The notes: generated from the letters alone by a model not told the origin. Shown: positions 1 to 6,853, numbered from the stretch's first letter. The stretch is 14,779 nucleotides of DNA from an uncultured Neisseria sp. (GCA_947097615.1 CAMURX010000020.1:1-14779); one strand, 5' to 3'. Numbers and translations: made by a program.

Positions 1-356
1 ATGGCAGGGAGTAACGTTTCGGACTTGGCATTATCCACCACAACGGTATAGACCCGTCCGTTGCGTTTCAGAATGCCAAAGACAACCACTTTTCCTGCCG
101 CGCCGCGACCACGTCTGCCTTTACGCCGTCCGCCGAAATAGCTTTCGTCCAACTCAACAGGGCCCTCAAAAACCTCATCAGCAGCCAAGGCCAGATAATG
201 GCTGATAACCATACGAATTTTGCGGTAGAACAGAATGGCGGAGTTGGGCTGAATGCCCAAAATATCGGCAGCGGAACAGGCGGTAACTTGGAGTACAAAA
301 AATTGAAGCAATTTCTTTTGAATACTCTTTTTTAGTTTACAACGGGTTATCTTCAT
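1..356 (-). CDS. IS1595 family (IS1016-like) transposase, C-terminus beyond window
   Basis: The minus strand gives 118 complete codons from ATG at 354-356 to the window edge without a stop. The protein begins MKITRCKLKK, has a helical N-terminal region (residues about 5-60) fitting a DNA-binding segment, and enters the ISXO2-like DDE domain at ELDESYFGG (residues 69-76), which carries the first catalytic Asp, D70. A basic stretch RRKGRRGRG and the conserved GKVVVFGILKRNGRVYTVVV follow. This matches IS1016-type transposases of Neisseria. The second Asp and the final catalytic residue lie outside the window, so activity cannot be judged. The reading frame shown is intact. Confidence 0.88.
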   Translation of the reverse strand, partial: MKITRCKLKKSIQKKLLQFFVLQVTACSAADILGIQPNSAILFYRKIRMVISHYLALAADEVFEGPVELDESYFGGRRKGRRGRGAAGKVVVFGILKRNGRVYTVVVDNAKSETLLPA

Positions 357-375
357 TTTTGCAGTCTAACATGAC

Positions 376-395
376 TGCTTATCTAGTACAGCCCC
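376..395 (-). repeat. Terminal inverted repeat of the IS1016-like element
   Basis: Read on the minus strand the end begins GGGGCTGTACTAG, the typical start of IS1595/IS1016 terminal repeats. It lies 20 bp upstream of the transposase start codon at 354-356. Its partner is beyond the left edge. The boundary is inferred from the GGGG motif alone. Confidence 0.65.
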
Positions 396-448
396 TTATA
401 AAATTTAACAAATAATGCAAGTTCATAGCTTGTGTTCCAACTTTATCT

Positions 449-754
449 ATGCACCTCAAAAACGACCGCCTAGCCTACGAAATCCTTTCCGCTGTCGCCG
501 AAATCCCCTTTGGCAAAGTCGCCACCTACGGCCAAATCGCCCGCCTGATCGGCAGAGATAAAAATGCCCGCCTGGTCGGCAGCGTGCTGCGCCATGCGGC
601 GGATTACGGCGATTATCCTTGTCACCGCGTGGTCAATGCCGCAGGGCGGCTGGTGCCGGGTTGGGCGGCACAGGCAGATTTGCTGCGTGATGAGGGTGTG
701 GAGTTGAAAGACGAAAGCCATGTTTGTTTGAAAACGTATCAGTGGGATTGTTAG
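449..754 (+). CDS. MGMT family protein, single DNA-binding/alkyltransferase-like domain
   Basis: The 101-residue protein consists only of the C-terminal domain of O6-alkylguanine-DNA alkyltransferases. Visible motifs are IPFGKVATYGQIARLIG (residues 19-35), the helix-turn-helix region with the arginine-finger equivalent R41 in NARLVG, and the active-site motif PCHRVV with C58. True alkyltransferase-like (ATL) proteins have Trp in place of this Cys, so this protein could still accept an alkyl group. The region after PCHR is unusual: it reads GRLVPGWAAQADLLRDEGV rather than the usual GYGGG-type loop. It may therefore act as a small repair methyltransferase or as a lesion-binding ATL that recruits nucleotide excision repair. 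ATG at 449 is the only plausible start. It lacks a clear Shine-Dalgarno and lies 53 bp from the IS end. Confidence 0.85.
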   Translation: MHLKNDRLAYEILSAVAEIPFGKVATYGQIARLIGRDKNARLVGSVLRHAADYGDYPCHRVVNAAGRLVPGWAAQADLLRDEGVELKDESHVCLKTYQWDC

Positions 755-855
755 GTCTGCAAACCGGCATCCTTGTTACGGCCTTCTCTTAAAGACAGCA
801 AATTCTGCGCGCCAATCCGTGACGAAAATTACGGTTATGGTTTTCACAGAACCGA

Positions 856-910
856 GAGGCCGTCTGAAAGCTTCTGCCCAAATGTGCGGCGGTTGTTTTC
901 AGACGGCCTC
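856..910 (+). terminator. Inverted DUS pair after the MGMT-like gene
   Basis: AGGCCGTCTGAA at 857-868 and its reverse complement at 898-909 form 15-bp arms (GAGGCCGTCTGAAAR type) around a loop of about 25 bases, followed by TCTCTGTTTTT. The long loop makes it weaker than the other DUS terminators here. It lies 100 bp after the stop at 754, and the 755-1042 gap otherwise holds only the efeU promoter. Confidence 0.6.
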
Positions 911-976
911 TCTGTTTTTGTGCCGACGGTTTGCACGGTCGAAAACCCTTTCGGCATCAAATATCTTGAAAACCGT

Positions 977-1005
977 TTGCATTCGCTCTGTGAAGCGGCG
1001 ATAAT
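977..1005 (+). promoter_or_regulatory. Candidate sigma-70 promoter of efeUO
   Basis: A TTGCAT -35 (977-982) is separated by exactly 17 bp from a GATAAT -10 (1000-1005, 5 of 6 to consensus). Transcription would start near 1012, giving a leader of about 30 nt before the efeU ATG at 1043. GATAATATTT around the -10 recalls part of a Fur box, but the match is too poor to call an operator. Confidence 0.45.
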
Positions 1006-1042
1006 ATTTGCGTATTTTAACCATGCGTCAGAACGAATTTTT

Positions 1043-1861
1043 ATGTTGATTGCTTTTCTGATTATGCTGCGCGAGGGTATCGAAGCGGCGCTGATTGTCG
1101 GTATTGTGTCCGGATTTTTGAAACAGTCCGGCCATCATGATTTGATGCCGAAGGTGTGGCTGGGCGTGGCGGCGGCTGTGCTGATTTGCTTCGGGCTGGG
1201 TTTTGCCATCCACCGTATCACGGGCGAGATTCCGCAGAAGCAGCAGGAATTTGTTGTCGGCATGATCGGTCTGTTGGCGGTGGGCATGCTGACCTATATG
1301 CTGCTGTGGATGCAGAAGGCCGCGCGGTCGATGAAGCAGCAGTTGCAGGACTCGATTCAGGCCGCGCTCAACAAGGGCGGTTCGGGCTGGGCTTTGGTAC
1401 TGATGGCTTTTTTGGCCGTGATGCGCGAGGGCTTGGAGAGTGTGTTTTTCCTGATTGCGGTATTCACGCAAAGTCCCGACAGCCGTATGCCGCTGGGCGC
1501 GGCGGCCGGGCTTTTGGCTTCCGCTGCGGTCGGGGTTTTGCTGTATCAGGGTGGTATTCGTCTGAATTTGGGGAAATTTTTCCGTTGGACGGGTGTGTTT
1601 CTGATTTTCGTCGCCGCCGGGCTGTTGTCGGGTTCGTTCCGCGCACTGCATGAGGCGGGCGTGTGGAATGTCGGCCAGCAGGTGATTGCCGATTTTTCCG
1701 GATTCCTGCATGAAGACAGCCCTTTGGGCGTGCTGATGGGCGGTTTTTTCGGTTATACCGACCATCCGACCGTCAGCGATGTTCTGTGGTATGTAGTTTA
1801 TTTAGTTCCCGTTTTGTTTTGGTTCTTACGCGGTAGCCAAGCCGCTTCATCTTCCCGTTAA
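1043..1861 (+). CDS. efeU: Ferrous iron permease EfeU (FTR1 family)
   Basis: EfeU is the inner-membrane channel of the EfeUOB iron importer. The 272-residue product matches E. coli EfeU along its whole length from [21 protein letters not shown]. Both FTR1 iron-translocation motifs are present, REGIE (residues 10-14) and REGLE (128-132), in hydrophobic helices, and several further membrane segments follow. The frame is open upstream to 773, but that stretch runs through a DUS hairpin and a candidate promoter and encodes nothing like EfeU, so the start is set at 1043, where the family begins. The ribosome site there is weak. The stop is 10 bp before efeO, so the two are co-transcribed. The family's third gene, efeB, is not next to them but lies leftward at 10989-12272. 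Confidence 0.95.
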   Translation: MLIAFLIMLREGIEAALIVGIVSGFLKQSGHHDLMPKVWLGVAAAVLICFGLGFAIHRITGEIPQKQQEFVVGMIGLLAVGMLTYMLLWMQKAARSMKQQLQDSIQAALNKGGSGWALVLMAFLAVMREGLESVFFLIAVFTQSPDSRMPLGAAAGLLASAAVGVLLYQGGIRLNLGKFFRWTGVFLIFVAAGLLSGSFRALHEAGVWNVGQQVIADFSGFLHEDSPLGVLMGGFFGYTDHPTVSDVLWYVVYLVPVLFWFLRGSQAASSSR

Positions 1862-1871
1862 GGAGTTTTTT

Positions 1872-3056
1872 ATGAATATGACACGCATCACTTTATCCGT
1901 TTTACTGGCCATGGGACTGGCAGCCTGCCAGCCGCCCGAGGCCGACAAACCCGCCGCGCCCGCATCAGGCGAAGCAGCCGCATCCGGTGCGGCCGCCGCG
2001 CCGAATGCCGACGGCAGCATCAACATCGCCGTTACCGACACCGCCTGCGATCCGATGGAACTCACCGTGCCCAGCGGCAAAACCGTGTTCAACATCAAGA
2101 ACAACAGCGGCCGCAAGCTGGAATGGGAGATTCTCGAAGGCGTGATGGTGGTGGACGAGCGCGAAAACATCGCCCCCGGCCTGTCCGACAAAATGACCGT
2201 TACCCTAATGCCCGGCACTTACGAAATGACCTGCGGCCTGCTGACCAACCCGCGCGGCAAACTGGTCGTCACCGACAGCGGCTTCAAAGCCGATCCCGCG
2301 CAGGCCGACATGGCCAAACTGGCGCAGCCTTTGGCCGACTACAAAGTCTATGTTCAAGGTGAGGCCAAGCTCTTGGCTGAAAAAACCGAGAAATTCGCTG
2401 CCGCCGTGAAAGCAGGCAAAGTTGACGAAGCCAAGGCTCTGTTTGCCGACACCCGCATCCACTACGAACGTATCGAGCCGATTGCCGAGCTGTTCAACGA
2501 GCTTGATCCCGCCATCGACTCGCGCGAAGACGACTACAAAGAAAAAGCCAAAGACGACGCCTTCACCGGTTTCCACCGCATCGAACACGCGCTGTGGGTG
2601 GACAACAAAATCGACGACAAAGTGAAAGAAACCGCCGACAAGCTGGATAAAGACGTGAAAGCGCTGAAAGCCGAAATCGACGTATTGAGCTTCCCGCCGA
2701 GCAAAGTGGTGGGCGGCGCGGCGGCGCTGATCGAAGAAGTGGCCGGCACCAAAATCACCGGCGAGGAAGACCGTTACAGCCACACCGACCTCTCCGACTT
2801 CCAGGCCAACATCGACGGCTCGCAGAAAATCGTCGAACTCTTCCGTCCGATGATTGCCGAAAAAGACAAAGCCCTCCTGGATACCGTCGATGCCAACTTC
2901 AAACAGATCAACGACATCCTGGCGAAATACAAAAAAGGCGACGGCTTCGAAACCTACGACAAACTGTCGGAAGCCGACCGTACCCAGCTCAAAGCCCCGA
3001 TCAACACTCTGGCCGAAGAACTGGGCAAACTGCGCGGCGTACTCGGTCTGAACTAA
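1872..3056 (+). CDS. efeO: Iron uptake protein EfeO, cupredoxin plus M75 (imelysin-like) domains, lipoprotein
   Basis: EfeO is the periplasmic metal-binding component that works with EfeU and EfeB. The 394-residue product aligns almost end to end with E. coli EfeO. A signal peptide ends in the lipobox LAAC (C19), followed by an Ala/Pro/Gly-rich linker to about residue 50. Next comes the EfeO cupredoxin domain, about 50-138, including [20 protein letters not shown] and [15 protein letters not shown]. The M75 domain, about 155-390, has its HxxE motif in HRIEHALW (H235, E238), plus [11 protein letters not shown] and [12 protein letters not shown]. coli EfeO has a cleavable Sec signal instead of a lipobox, so lipid anchoring is a difference. 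AAGGAG at 1860-1865 overlaps the efeU stop codon and fixes the start at 1872. Confidence 0.95.
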   Translation: MNMTRITLSVLLAMGLAACQPPEADKPAAPASGEAAASGAAAAPNADGSINIAVTDTACDPMELTVPSGKTVFNIKNNSGRKLEWEILEGVMVVDERENIAPGLSDKMTVTLMPGTYEMTCGLLTNPRGKLVVTDSGFKADPAQADMAKLAQPLADYKVYVQGEAKLLAEKTEKFAAAVKAGKVDEAKALFADTRIHYERIEPIAELFNELDPAIDSREDDYKEKAKDDAFTGFHRIEHALWVDNKIDDKVKETADKLDKDVKALKAEIDVLSFPPSKVVGGAAALIEEVAGTKITGEEDRYSHTDLSDFQANIDGSQKIVELFRPMIAEKDKALLDTVDANFKQINDILAKYKKGDGFETYDKLSEADRTQLKAPINTLAEELGKLRGVLGLN

Positions 3057-3110
3057 GCCGCCTGAAAACGCAGTTTCCGCCGCATCCCGCAGCGGGCGGA
3101 TGAGGCGTTA

Positions 3111-3156
3111 AAAGGCCGTCTGAAAACCCGAAATACGGTTTCAGACGGCCTTTTTT
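3111..3156 (+). terminator. DUS-pair terminator of efeUO
   Basis: AAAGGCCGTCTGAAA is followed after a 15-base loop by its inverted copy (DUS cores 3113-3124 and 3140-3151) and then a TTTTTT run. This is a rho-independent terminator built from two convergent uptake sequences, 55 bp after the efeO stop. A one-mismatch DUS, GCCGCCTGAA, lies directly after the stop at 3057-3066. Confidence 0.9.
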
Positions 3157-3250
3157 AAACCTCAAACGTCTGCAATAACGGTTTCAAACCAAGCCCGACA
3201 GCGGCACAGGTGTCAAGCATTCCGCGCCGACACAGGCAGACAAAACACCA

Positions 3251-3286
3251 AAAGGCCGTCTGAAAACGAATCTTTCAGACGGCCTC
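3251..3286 (-). terminator. DUS-pair terminator between efeO and nfsA
   Basis: DUS copies at 3253-3264 (+) and 3274-3285 (-) form a hairpin with a 9-base loop. Read leftward it is followed by TTTTGGTGTTTTG, so it most likely ends nfsA transcription. A further single DUS sits at 3312-3323. Confidence 0.8.
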
Positions 3287-3311
3287 TTCTACCGATGCGG
3301 CCGGCCACCTT

Positions 3312-3323
3312 TTCAGACGGCCT
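3312..3323 (-). repeat. Single AG-DUS after the nfsA stop codon
   Basis: One copy of AGGCCGTCTGAA on the minus strand, 12 bp beyond the nfsA stop at 3336. It is unpaired and is an uptake site only. Confidence 0.9.
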
Positions 3324-3335
3324 CTGCCAACCGGT

Positions 3336-4067
3336 TCAGCGTTTGGCGAAACCCTGCCCTTGCAGATAACCGAGCATAAACGGGCGCACGGGGCGGGCGA
3401 GGGTGTTGGCGATTTGCCCCGCCCAGTCCAAATCCCGCCCGCTGCGTTCGCGGTAATAGGTTTTCACCTCTTCGTTGTAGGCCGCGAGCACTTCGGCGGA
3501 GGCGGGACGGTAGCGGTTTTCCGACACCAGCGTGTCCAGCGACAGGCGCGGGCGTTGCTGCGGCTGCTGGTCGGGGTAGCCGAGGCAGAGGCCGAACAGC
3601 GGCACGGTGTGTTCGGGCAGGCCGAGCAGTTCGCCGACGCGGGCAATATCGTTGCGGATGCTGCCTATATACACCGCGCCGAGGCCGAGCGATTCGGCGG
3701 CCAGCACGACGTTTTGCGCCATAATGCCCGCGTCAATCGCGCCGGTAAGCAGCACTTCCGTCCAGTCGGTCTGCACTTGGGCGTCCACCATGTGATGGCG
3801 GGCGGCATTGATGCAGAACACGAGAAACTCGGCGCAATGCTCGACATAGGCATGCCCCATGCCGCCTTCGGAGGCGCAGATTTCGCGCAACCCTTTGCGG
3901 ATTTCGCGGTCGCTGACGCGGATGACGCTGTTGTTCTGCTGATAGCTCGATGTGGAAGCGGCGCGGCCGGCTTCGAGCACGGCGGCGAGCATGTCGGCGG
4001 GAACGGGCTGTTCGGTGAAGCGGCGGATGGAACGGTGCGCCAGCGCGGGAAGGCTGTTGAGGGTCAT
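3336..4067 (-). CDS. nfsA: Oxygen-insensitive NADPH nitroreductase NfsA (FRP family)
   Basis: This predicted FMN flavoprotein carries out two-electron reduction of nitroaromatics and quinones with NADPH in the cytoplasm. The 243 residues compare with 240 for E. coli NfsA and align throughout: HRSIRRFTEQPV (residues 11-22, FMN-contacting HRSIR), RAASTSSYQQNNSVIRV (35-51), GAIDAGIMAQNVVLAAESLGLGAVYIG (FMN/dimer core), LFGLCLGYPD, and the C-terminal RPFMLGYLQGQGFAKR matching RPFILDYLHKQGWATR. Start ATG at 4065-4067 has AAAGGA upstream and an extended -10 promoter at 4100-4108. The gene is monocistronic, with the efeUO operon converging on it and DUS hairpins at both ends. Confidence 0.9.
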   Translation of the reverse strand: MTLNSLPALAHRSIRRFTEQPVPADMLAAVLEAGRAASTSSYQQNNSVIRVSDREIRKGLREICASEGGMGHAYVEHCAEFLVFCINAARHHMVDAQVQTDWTEVLLTGAIDAGIMAQNVVLAAESLGLGAVYIGSIRNDIARVGELLGLPEHTVPLFGLCLGYPDQQPQQRPRLSLDTLVSENRYRPASAEVLAAYNEEVKTYYRERSGRDLDWAGQIANTLARPVRPFMLGYLQGQGFAKR

Positions 4068-4099
4068 GCGGTTTTCCTTTGCAGTTTGTCGGGACGGCG

Positions 4100-4108
4100 A
4101 TTATAGCA
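4100..4108 (-). promoter_or_regulatory. Extended -10 promoter of nfsA
   Basis: On the minus strand TGCTATAAT is a perfect extended -10 element (TGnTATAAT), 33-41 bases upstream of the nfsA ATG. The -35 region has no consensus and overlaps the DUS hairpin 4112-4154, so the promoter apparently relies on the extended -10. Confidence 0.65.
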
Positions 4109-4111
4109 GAA

Positions 4112-4154
4112 GAGGCCGTCTGAAACGTCCGACTGCCGCTTTTCAGACGGCCTG
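4112..4154 (-). terminator. DUS-pair hairpin upstream of nfsA
   Basis: DUS at 4113-4124 (+) and 4142-4153 (-) form arms around a 17-base loop. It is the second of two tandem hairpins met by leftward transcripts from the NlpC/P60 gene and the small gene. It has no clear T-run and abuts the nfsA promoter. Confidence 0.6.
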
Positions 4155-4196
4155 AAACATCCCCAAACCTGCCTGCCGCACGGGCAGCAGGCACGG

Positions 4197-4230
4197 AAAA
4201 AGGCCGTCTGAATATTCAGACGGCCTCCCT
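4197..4230 (-). terminator. Perfect DUS palindrome terminating the NlpC/P60 - small ORF transcript
   Basis: Two DUS copies (4201-4212 and 4215-4226) are joined by just two bases (TA), making a perfect 26-bp palindrome. On the minus strand it is followed by a run of five T (4197-4201). It lies 54 bp past the stop of the small gene at 4281. A separate single DUS occupies 4268-4279, directly after that stop. Confidence 0.8.
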
Positions 4231-4267
4231 ATTCCCTTACCGTTTCACAAAACACCGCATTTCGGCT

Positions 4268-4279
4268 TTCAGACGGCCT
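4268..4279 (-). repeat. Single AG-DUS after the small ORF
   Basis: Reverse complement of AGGCCGTCTGAA, one base past the TAG stop of the 72-residue gene. Too far from the palindrome at 4201-4226 to be its obvious stem partner. Confidence 0.9.
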
Positions 4280-4280
4280 C

Positions 4281-4499
4281 CTACTCCGAACGGTAAGGGT
4301 TTTCCACGCCCGCCACCAGTGCGGCCAAGTATTCGCGCAACTGCTTTTCGCCGCAGCCCATCAGCAGCGCGTCCTCGAAAGCGTCCTGCGCGAGTTGGAA
4401 GAGCTCGTTCATATTTTCGTTCATCACTTTGATTTTCTCGGTGCAGGAAACGACGCTGCCGTCGTCGCCGTACCATTTGGGCATTTCGGGCATGGGCAT
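4281..4499 (-). CDS. Small conserved-looking hypothetical protein (72 aa)
   Basis: I do not recognise a named family. The product begins MPMPEMPKWYGDDGS and continues with a strongly amphipathic, acidic helical segment: SCTEKIKVMNENMNELFQLAQ then DAFEDALLMGCGEKQLREYLAALV. It has two cysteines (C19, C49), no signal peptide and no membrane segment, so it is probably a small cytosolic helical protein. The start lies 17 bp after the NlpC/P60 stop on the same strand, so the two are probably co-transcribed. The gene ends right at a DUS, as real neisserial genes here do. In-frame ATGs at codons 1, 3 and 6 leave the exact start uncertain. A similar SCTEKIKV-type small protein is, from memory, present in other beta-proteobacteria; a homology search would confirm this. 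Confidence 0.7.
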   Translation of the reverse strand: MPMPEMPKWYGDDGSVVSCTEKIKVMNENMNELFQLAQDAFEDALLMGCGEKQLREYLAALVAGVENPYRSE

Positions 4500-4516
4500 G
4501 GCGGAAGTTCTTTCGG

Positions 4517-5680
4517 TCAGTTGGCGAAGCGGCCGGAGTCGAAACGTTTGACACGGCGCGCCAGGGCATAGCGGCTGTTCCAGTATTTGTTGGACAGGCT
4601 GGTGATTTCGATGCTCTTGCCCGTGCGCGGCGCGTGGATGAAACGGTTGTTGCCGATATAGAGGCCGACGTGCGAAATGCGGCCGCGCGAGGTGCGGAAA
4701 AACACCATGTCACCCGGCTGCAATTCGCTGCGCGACACGCCCACGCCCATCCGCGCCTGTTCGGCCGACGTGCGCGGCAGGTTGACCTGCATGGTTTTGC
4801 GGAAAATGTGCTGCATAAAGCCGCTGCAATCGAAGCCGCTGCTGACCGATGTGCCGCCGAAACGGTAGCTGACGCCGAGCAACCCCATCGCGCTGCCGAT
4901 CAGCTCGTCGGCCTCGCGGCGGGAAACGGGCGAACCCGAAGGCATGGCCGCTTCTGCGGTTTTGGCCGCCTGCCTTTCCTTCTGCTTTTCCTTTTCGGCC
5001 TGCTGTCTGACCAAAGCCTGCATCGCCGATTCGTCGTAACCGGGTTCGGTTTTCGGCGCTTCGCTCTGCGCGGCGGGCGGAAACGGCATTTCGGGGCGGC
5101 GGATAAAATCGCGCACGGGCGGGGTTTCGGGTTTTTGCGGTTCCGGCGCGCCCTCGTGTTTGGCCGCGTCCTTTTTGGCCGGCTCTTTTGTTACAGGCTC
5201 TTTTTTGGCCGCATCTTTTTTCGCCGGCTCTTTTTTCTGTGCGGCTTTACCGGCCTCGCCCTTCTTTGCCGTATCGGCCTTGCCCTTCTTCTTTGCCTCG
5301 TCTGCTTTGCCTGCTGGCGTTTTCTGTTTGCTGTCTTTGGCATTGCGGCCTTTGTCTTTGCCGCTGTCTTTTTTACCGCCTTTGGTTTTGTCTTCTTTGG
5401 CGGGCACTTCTTTTTTGGCCGTTTTTTTGTTCTCCTGCCCCGCGTCTTTTTTACCTTTTACCGCTTCTTTTTTACCTTTCGTCGGCTCTTTGGCTGGGTT
5501 TTCTTTTTTCGCGGCGGGCTGTTTTTTGCTGTCAGCACTGTCTTTTTTGCCCTTGGGCGCTTCCTTTTTGGCGGCGGTTTTCGGCTCGGCTTTTTTGTTG
5601 GCGGCCTGAACCGGCAGCGCGGCGCACAACAGGGCGAGCGCGGCGAAGGCTGGGGCGAAAAGCTTTTTCAGATAAGTCAT
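4517..5680 (-). CDS. Secreted NlpC/P60 peptidoglycan endopeptidase with long Lys/Ala-rich linker
   Basis: The 387-residue protein has a Sec signal peptide (residues 1-26, ending PVQA). A low-complexity region rich in Lys, Ala, Asp and Pro follows from about 27 to 178, with near-repeats such as KKEPAKKDAAK (149-159) and KEPAKKDAAK (165-174). A Pro-rich stretch, a charged helix (about 217-245) and a C-terminal NlpC/P60 domain (about 255-380) complete it. The catalytic triad is present: C285 in GFDCSGF, H337 in ISHVGLYIG and H349 in FIHAPRTG. Such enzymes cleave stem peptides of peptidoglycan in the periplasm. The basic region may bind anionic wall or outer-membrane polymers or DNA; that is inference. 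Family relatives with a similar catalytic domain are usually about half this length. Codon use stays in frame across the repeats. Confidence 0.9.
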   Translation of the reverse strand: MTYLKKLFAPAFAALALLCAALPVQAANKKAEPKTAAKKEAPKGKKDSADSKKQPAAKKENPAKEPTKGKKEAVKGKKDAGQENKKTAKKEVPAKEDKTKGGKKDSGKDKGRNAKDSKQKTPAGKADEAKKKGKADTAKKGEAGKAAQKKEPAKKDAAKKEPVTKEPAKKDAAKHEGAPEPQKPETPPVRDFIRRPEMPFPPAAQSEAPKTEPGYDESAMQALVRQQAEKEKQKERQAAKTAEAAMPSGSPVSRREADELIGSAMGLLGVSYRFGGTSVSSGFDCSGFMQHIFRKTMQVNLPRTSAEQARMGVGVSRSELQPGDMVFFRTSRGRISHVGLYIGNNRFIHAPRTGKSIEITSLSNKYWNSRYALARRVKRFDSGRFAN

Positions 5681-5725
5681 GCTGTTGTTTCTCTTCCGAT
5701 TTTACCGGCAAGGCCGGATAACACG

Positions 5726-5757
5726 TTTTCAGACGGCCTCTGCGTGCCGTCTGAAAA
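5726..5757. repeat. Divergent DUS pair upstream of the NlpC/P60 gene
   Basis: TTTTCAGACGGC (5726-5737) and GCCGTCTGAAAA (5746-5757) are perfect 12-bp inverted arms around an 8-base loop. The order is reversed relative to all other pairs here: minus DUS first, then plus. The plus copy has GT rather than AG before the 10-mer. A run of A follows on the + strand. It lies 46 bp upstream of the NlpC/P60 start, so it would be in that gene's leader. Confidence 0.75.
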
Positions 5758-5868
5758 AAATGGGGTGCGGCGGCAAAAGCCGCAGGGCGCTTGGCTACCC
5801 TATAACAGCCGCGATGATACCAATTTTGCCCGCCGCGCGCGATTTGTCCGCCCGCGCCCACTGTGGTT

Positions 5869-5880
5869 TTCAGACGGCCT
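5869..5880 (-). repeat. Single AG-DUS
   Basis: Reverse complement of AGGCCGTCTGAA in the divergent intergenic region, unpaired. Confidence 0.9.
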
Positions 5881-5997
5881 CCGAGCCTGTTCCCCGTTGC
5901 GCGGACAAAAACACGACAACACACTTTAAATTCCGCAAAAACGCGCCATATCTTCGTTTCAACTGACGCACAATTTCCCCAACAAACAGCCGCTTGC

Positions 5998-6006
5998 TGT
6001 TACAAT
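5998..6006 (+). promoter_or_regulatory. Candidate extended -10 promoter of the BI-1-like gene
   Basis: TGTTACAAT fits the extended -10 pattern TGnTATAAT with one mismatch. Transcription would begin near 6013, about 32 nt before the ATG at 6045. No good -35 at 17 bp. Confidence 0.45.
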
Positions 6007-6044
6007 CGCGCGTTTTTTACCAACCCACACATAGGAACGACACC

Positions 6045-6734
6045 ATGCAAAATGATGTTTACGACTACACCAACCCCGCCGGCGTACAGCGCAGCACCGT
6101 TCTGCGCAAAACCTACGGCCTTCTGGCGCTGTCCTTCATCCCCTGTGCGCTGGGCGCATTTGCGGCAGCCGCCACCAGATTCAACGTTTACGCCCTCACC
6201 GGCAACCGTTGGGCGGGGTTCATCGCCGTTCTCGCCTTCTTCTACGGCATGATTTTCCTGATTGAGAAAAACCGTTACAGCAACGTCGGTGCCGGCCTGC
6301 TGATGGTCTTCACCTTCGGCATGGGCGCCCTGATCTCGCCGCTGCTGCAATACAGCCTCGGCATCCCCGGCGGTGCGGGACTGGTCGGCACCGCCGCCCT
6401 GATGACCGCCGCCATCTTCGGCGTCATGTCGGTAACGGGTGCGAAAGCCAATATCAATTCCAACTCGCTCGGCCGCTTCCTGGGCGTCGGCGGTATCGTG
6501 CTGATGATAGCCGTTGTCGCCAACTTCGCCTTCGGCATCCCCATGCTGGGTCTTGCCATCTCGGGCGCGTTTGTTGTGTTCAGCTCGCTCGTTATCATGT
6601 GGCAGACCCGCACAGTGATCGAAGGCGGCGAAGACAGCCACATCAGCGCCGCGCTGTCCATCTTCATCTCCCTCTACAACCTCTTCAGCAGCCTGCTGCA
6701 CATCCTTCTGTCCCTCGCCGGCAGCGACGACTAA
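6045..6734 (+). CDS. BAX inhibitor-1 / YccA family inner-membrane protein
   Basis: The 229-residue protein starts with a short hydrophilic N-terminus ([25 protein letters not shown]). About seven hydrophobic segments follow, roughly at residues 24-44, 57-75, 83-102, 111-130, 145-164, 166-186 and 203-225, matching the BI-1/YccA topology. The C-terminal [20 protein letters not shown] corresponds to the last family helix. Bacterial members are putative calcium-leak or FtsH-associated membrane proteins, but the role here is unknown. The frame is open back to 5994, but ATG at 6045, with AGGA at 6033-6036, fits the family start. It is a single-gene unit bounded by the DUS terminator at 6745-6786. 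Confidence 0.88.
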   Translation: MQNDVYDYTNPAGVQRSTVLRKTYGLLALSFIPCALGAFAAAATRFNVYALTGNRWAGFIAVLAFFYGMIFLIEKNRYSNVGAGLLMVFTFGMGALISPLLQYSLGIPGGAGLVGTAALMTAAIFGVMSVTGAKANINSNSLGRFLGVGGIVLMIAVVANFAFGIPMLGLAISGAFVVFSSLVIMWQTRTVIEGGEDSHISAALSIFISLYNLFSSLLHILLSLAGSDD

Positions 6735-6744
6735 GCGCTCCGAC

Positions 6745-6786
6745 AAAAGGCCGTCTGAAAGCCCTTACGGTTTCAGACGGCCTTTT
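6745..6786 (+). terminator. DUS-pair terminator after the BI-1-like gene
   Basis: AAAAGGCCGTCTGAAA and its inverted copy (DUS cores 6748-6759 and 6772-6783) enclose a 12-base loop and are followed by TTTT, 11 bp after the stop codon. Confidence 0.9.
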
Positions 6787-6853
6787 GACATTTCTTCACA
6801 ATCCCGCTATTCTGCCGCCCTCCCACCAGCCGCACCAAAGCACCAAAAACGAT

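Larger units (their letters stand above)
1..395 (-). mobile_element. IS1016-like (IS1595 family) insertion sequence, one end only
   Basis: The segment holds the 5' part of an IS1595-family transposase gene reading leftward, followed outward by a terminal sequence that reads GGGGCTGTACTAGATAAGCA on the minus strand (positions 376-395). This resembles the GGGGCTGT-type ends of IS1016. I place the element boundary at 395. The other end and any target duplication lie outside the window, so neither the exact boundary nor intactness can be confirmed. The sequence is AT-richer than the flanking genes, as expected for an inserted element. Confidence 0.8.
5681..6044. other. Divergent intergenic region between NlpC/P60 and BI-1-like genes
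   Basis: The 364 bp hold no credible gene. Visible are the divergent DUS pair (5726-5757), a lone minus-strand DUS (5869-5880) and a possible extended -10 for the leftward gene, reading TGGTATCAT on the minus strand (5814-5822), without a matching -35. The extended -10 of the rightward gene lies at 5998-6006. The open frames crossing this region look like chance frames over GC-rich sequence. Confidence 0.6.

Noticed and set aside
68..298. 76-codon minus-strand frame in the IS
   Set aside because: Out of frame with the transposase, which is recognisable in another minus-strand frame and runs off the window.
361..379. GCAGT...ACTGC hairpin as a terminator or attachment site
   Set aside because: It lies inside the IS end next to its inverted repeat, has only a 5-bp stem and lacks a T-run.
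1000..1018. Fur box at the efeU -10
   Set aside because: GATAATATTTGCG matches only the first part of the 19-bp consensus; overall agreement is below half.
773..1042. N-terminal 90-codon extension of EfeU
   Set aside because: It translates a DUS hairpin and a promoter-like region and has no similarity to FTR1 proteins; the family start is at 1043.
4634..5929. 431-codon open frame opposite the NlpC/P60 gene, Phe-rich
   Set aside because: The Phe/Leu/Arg repeats are the reverse of the lysine-rich codons; the minus-strand protein has a signal peptide and a catalytic triad.
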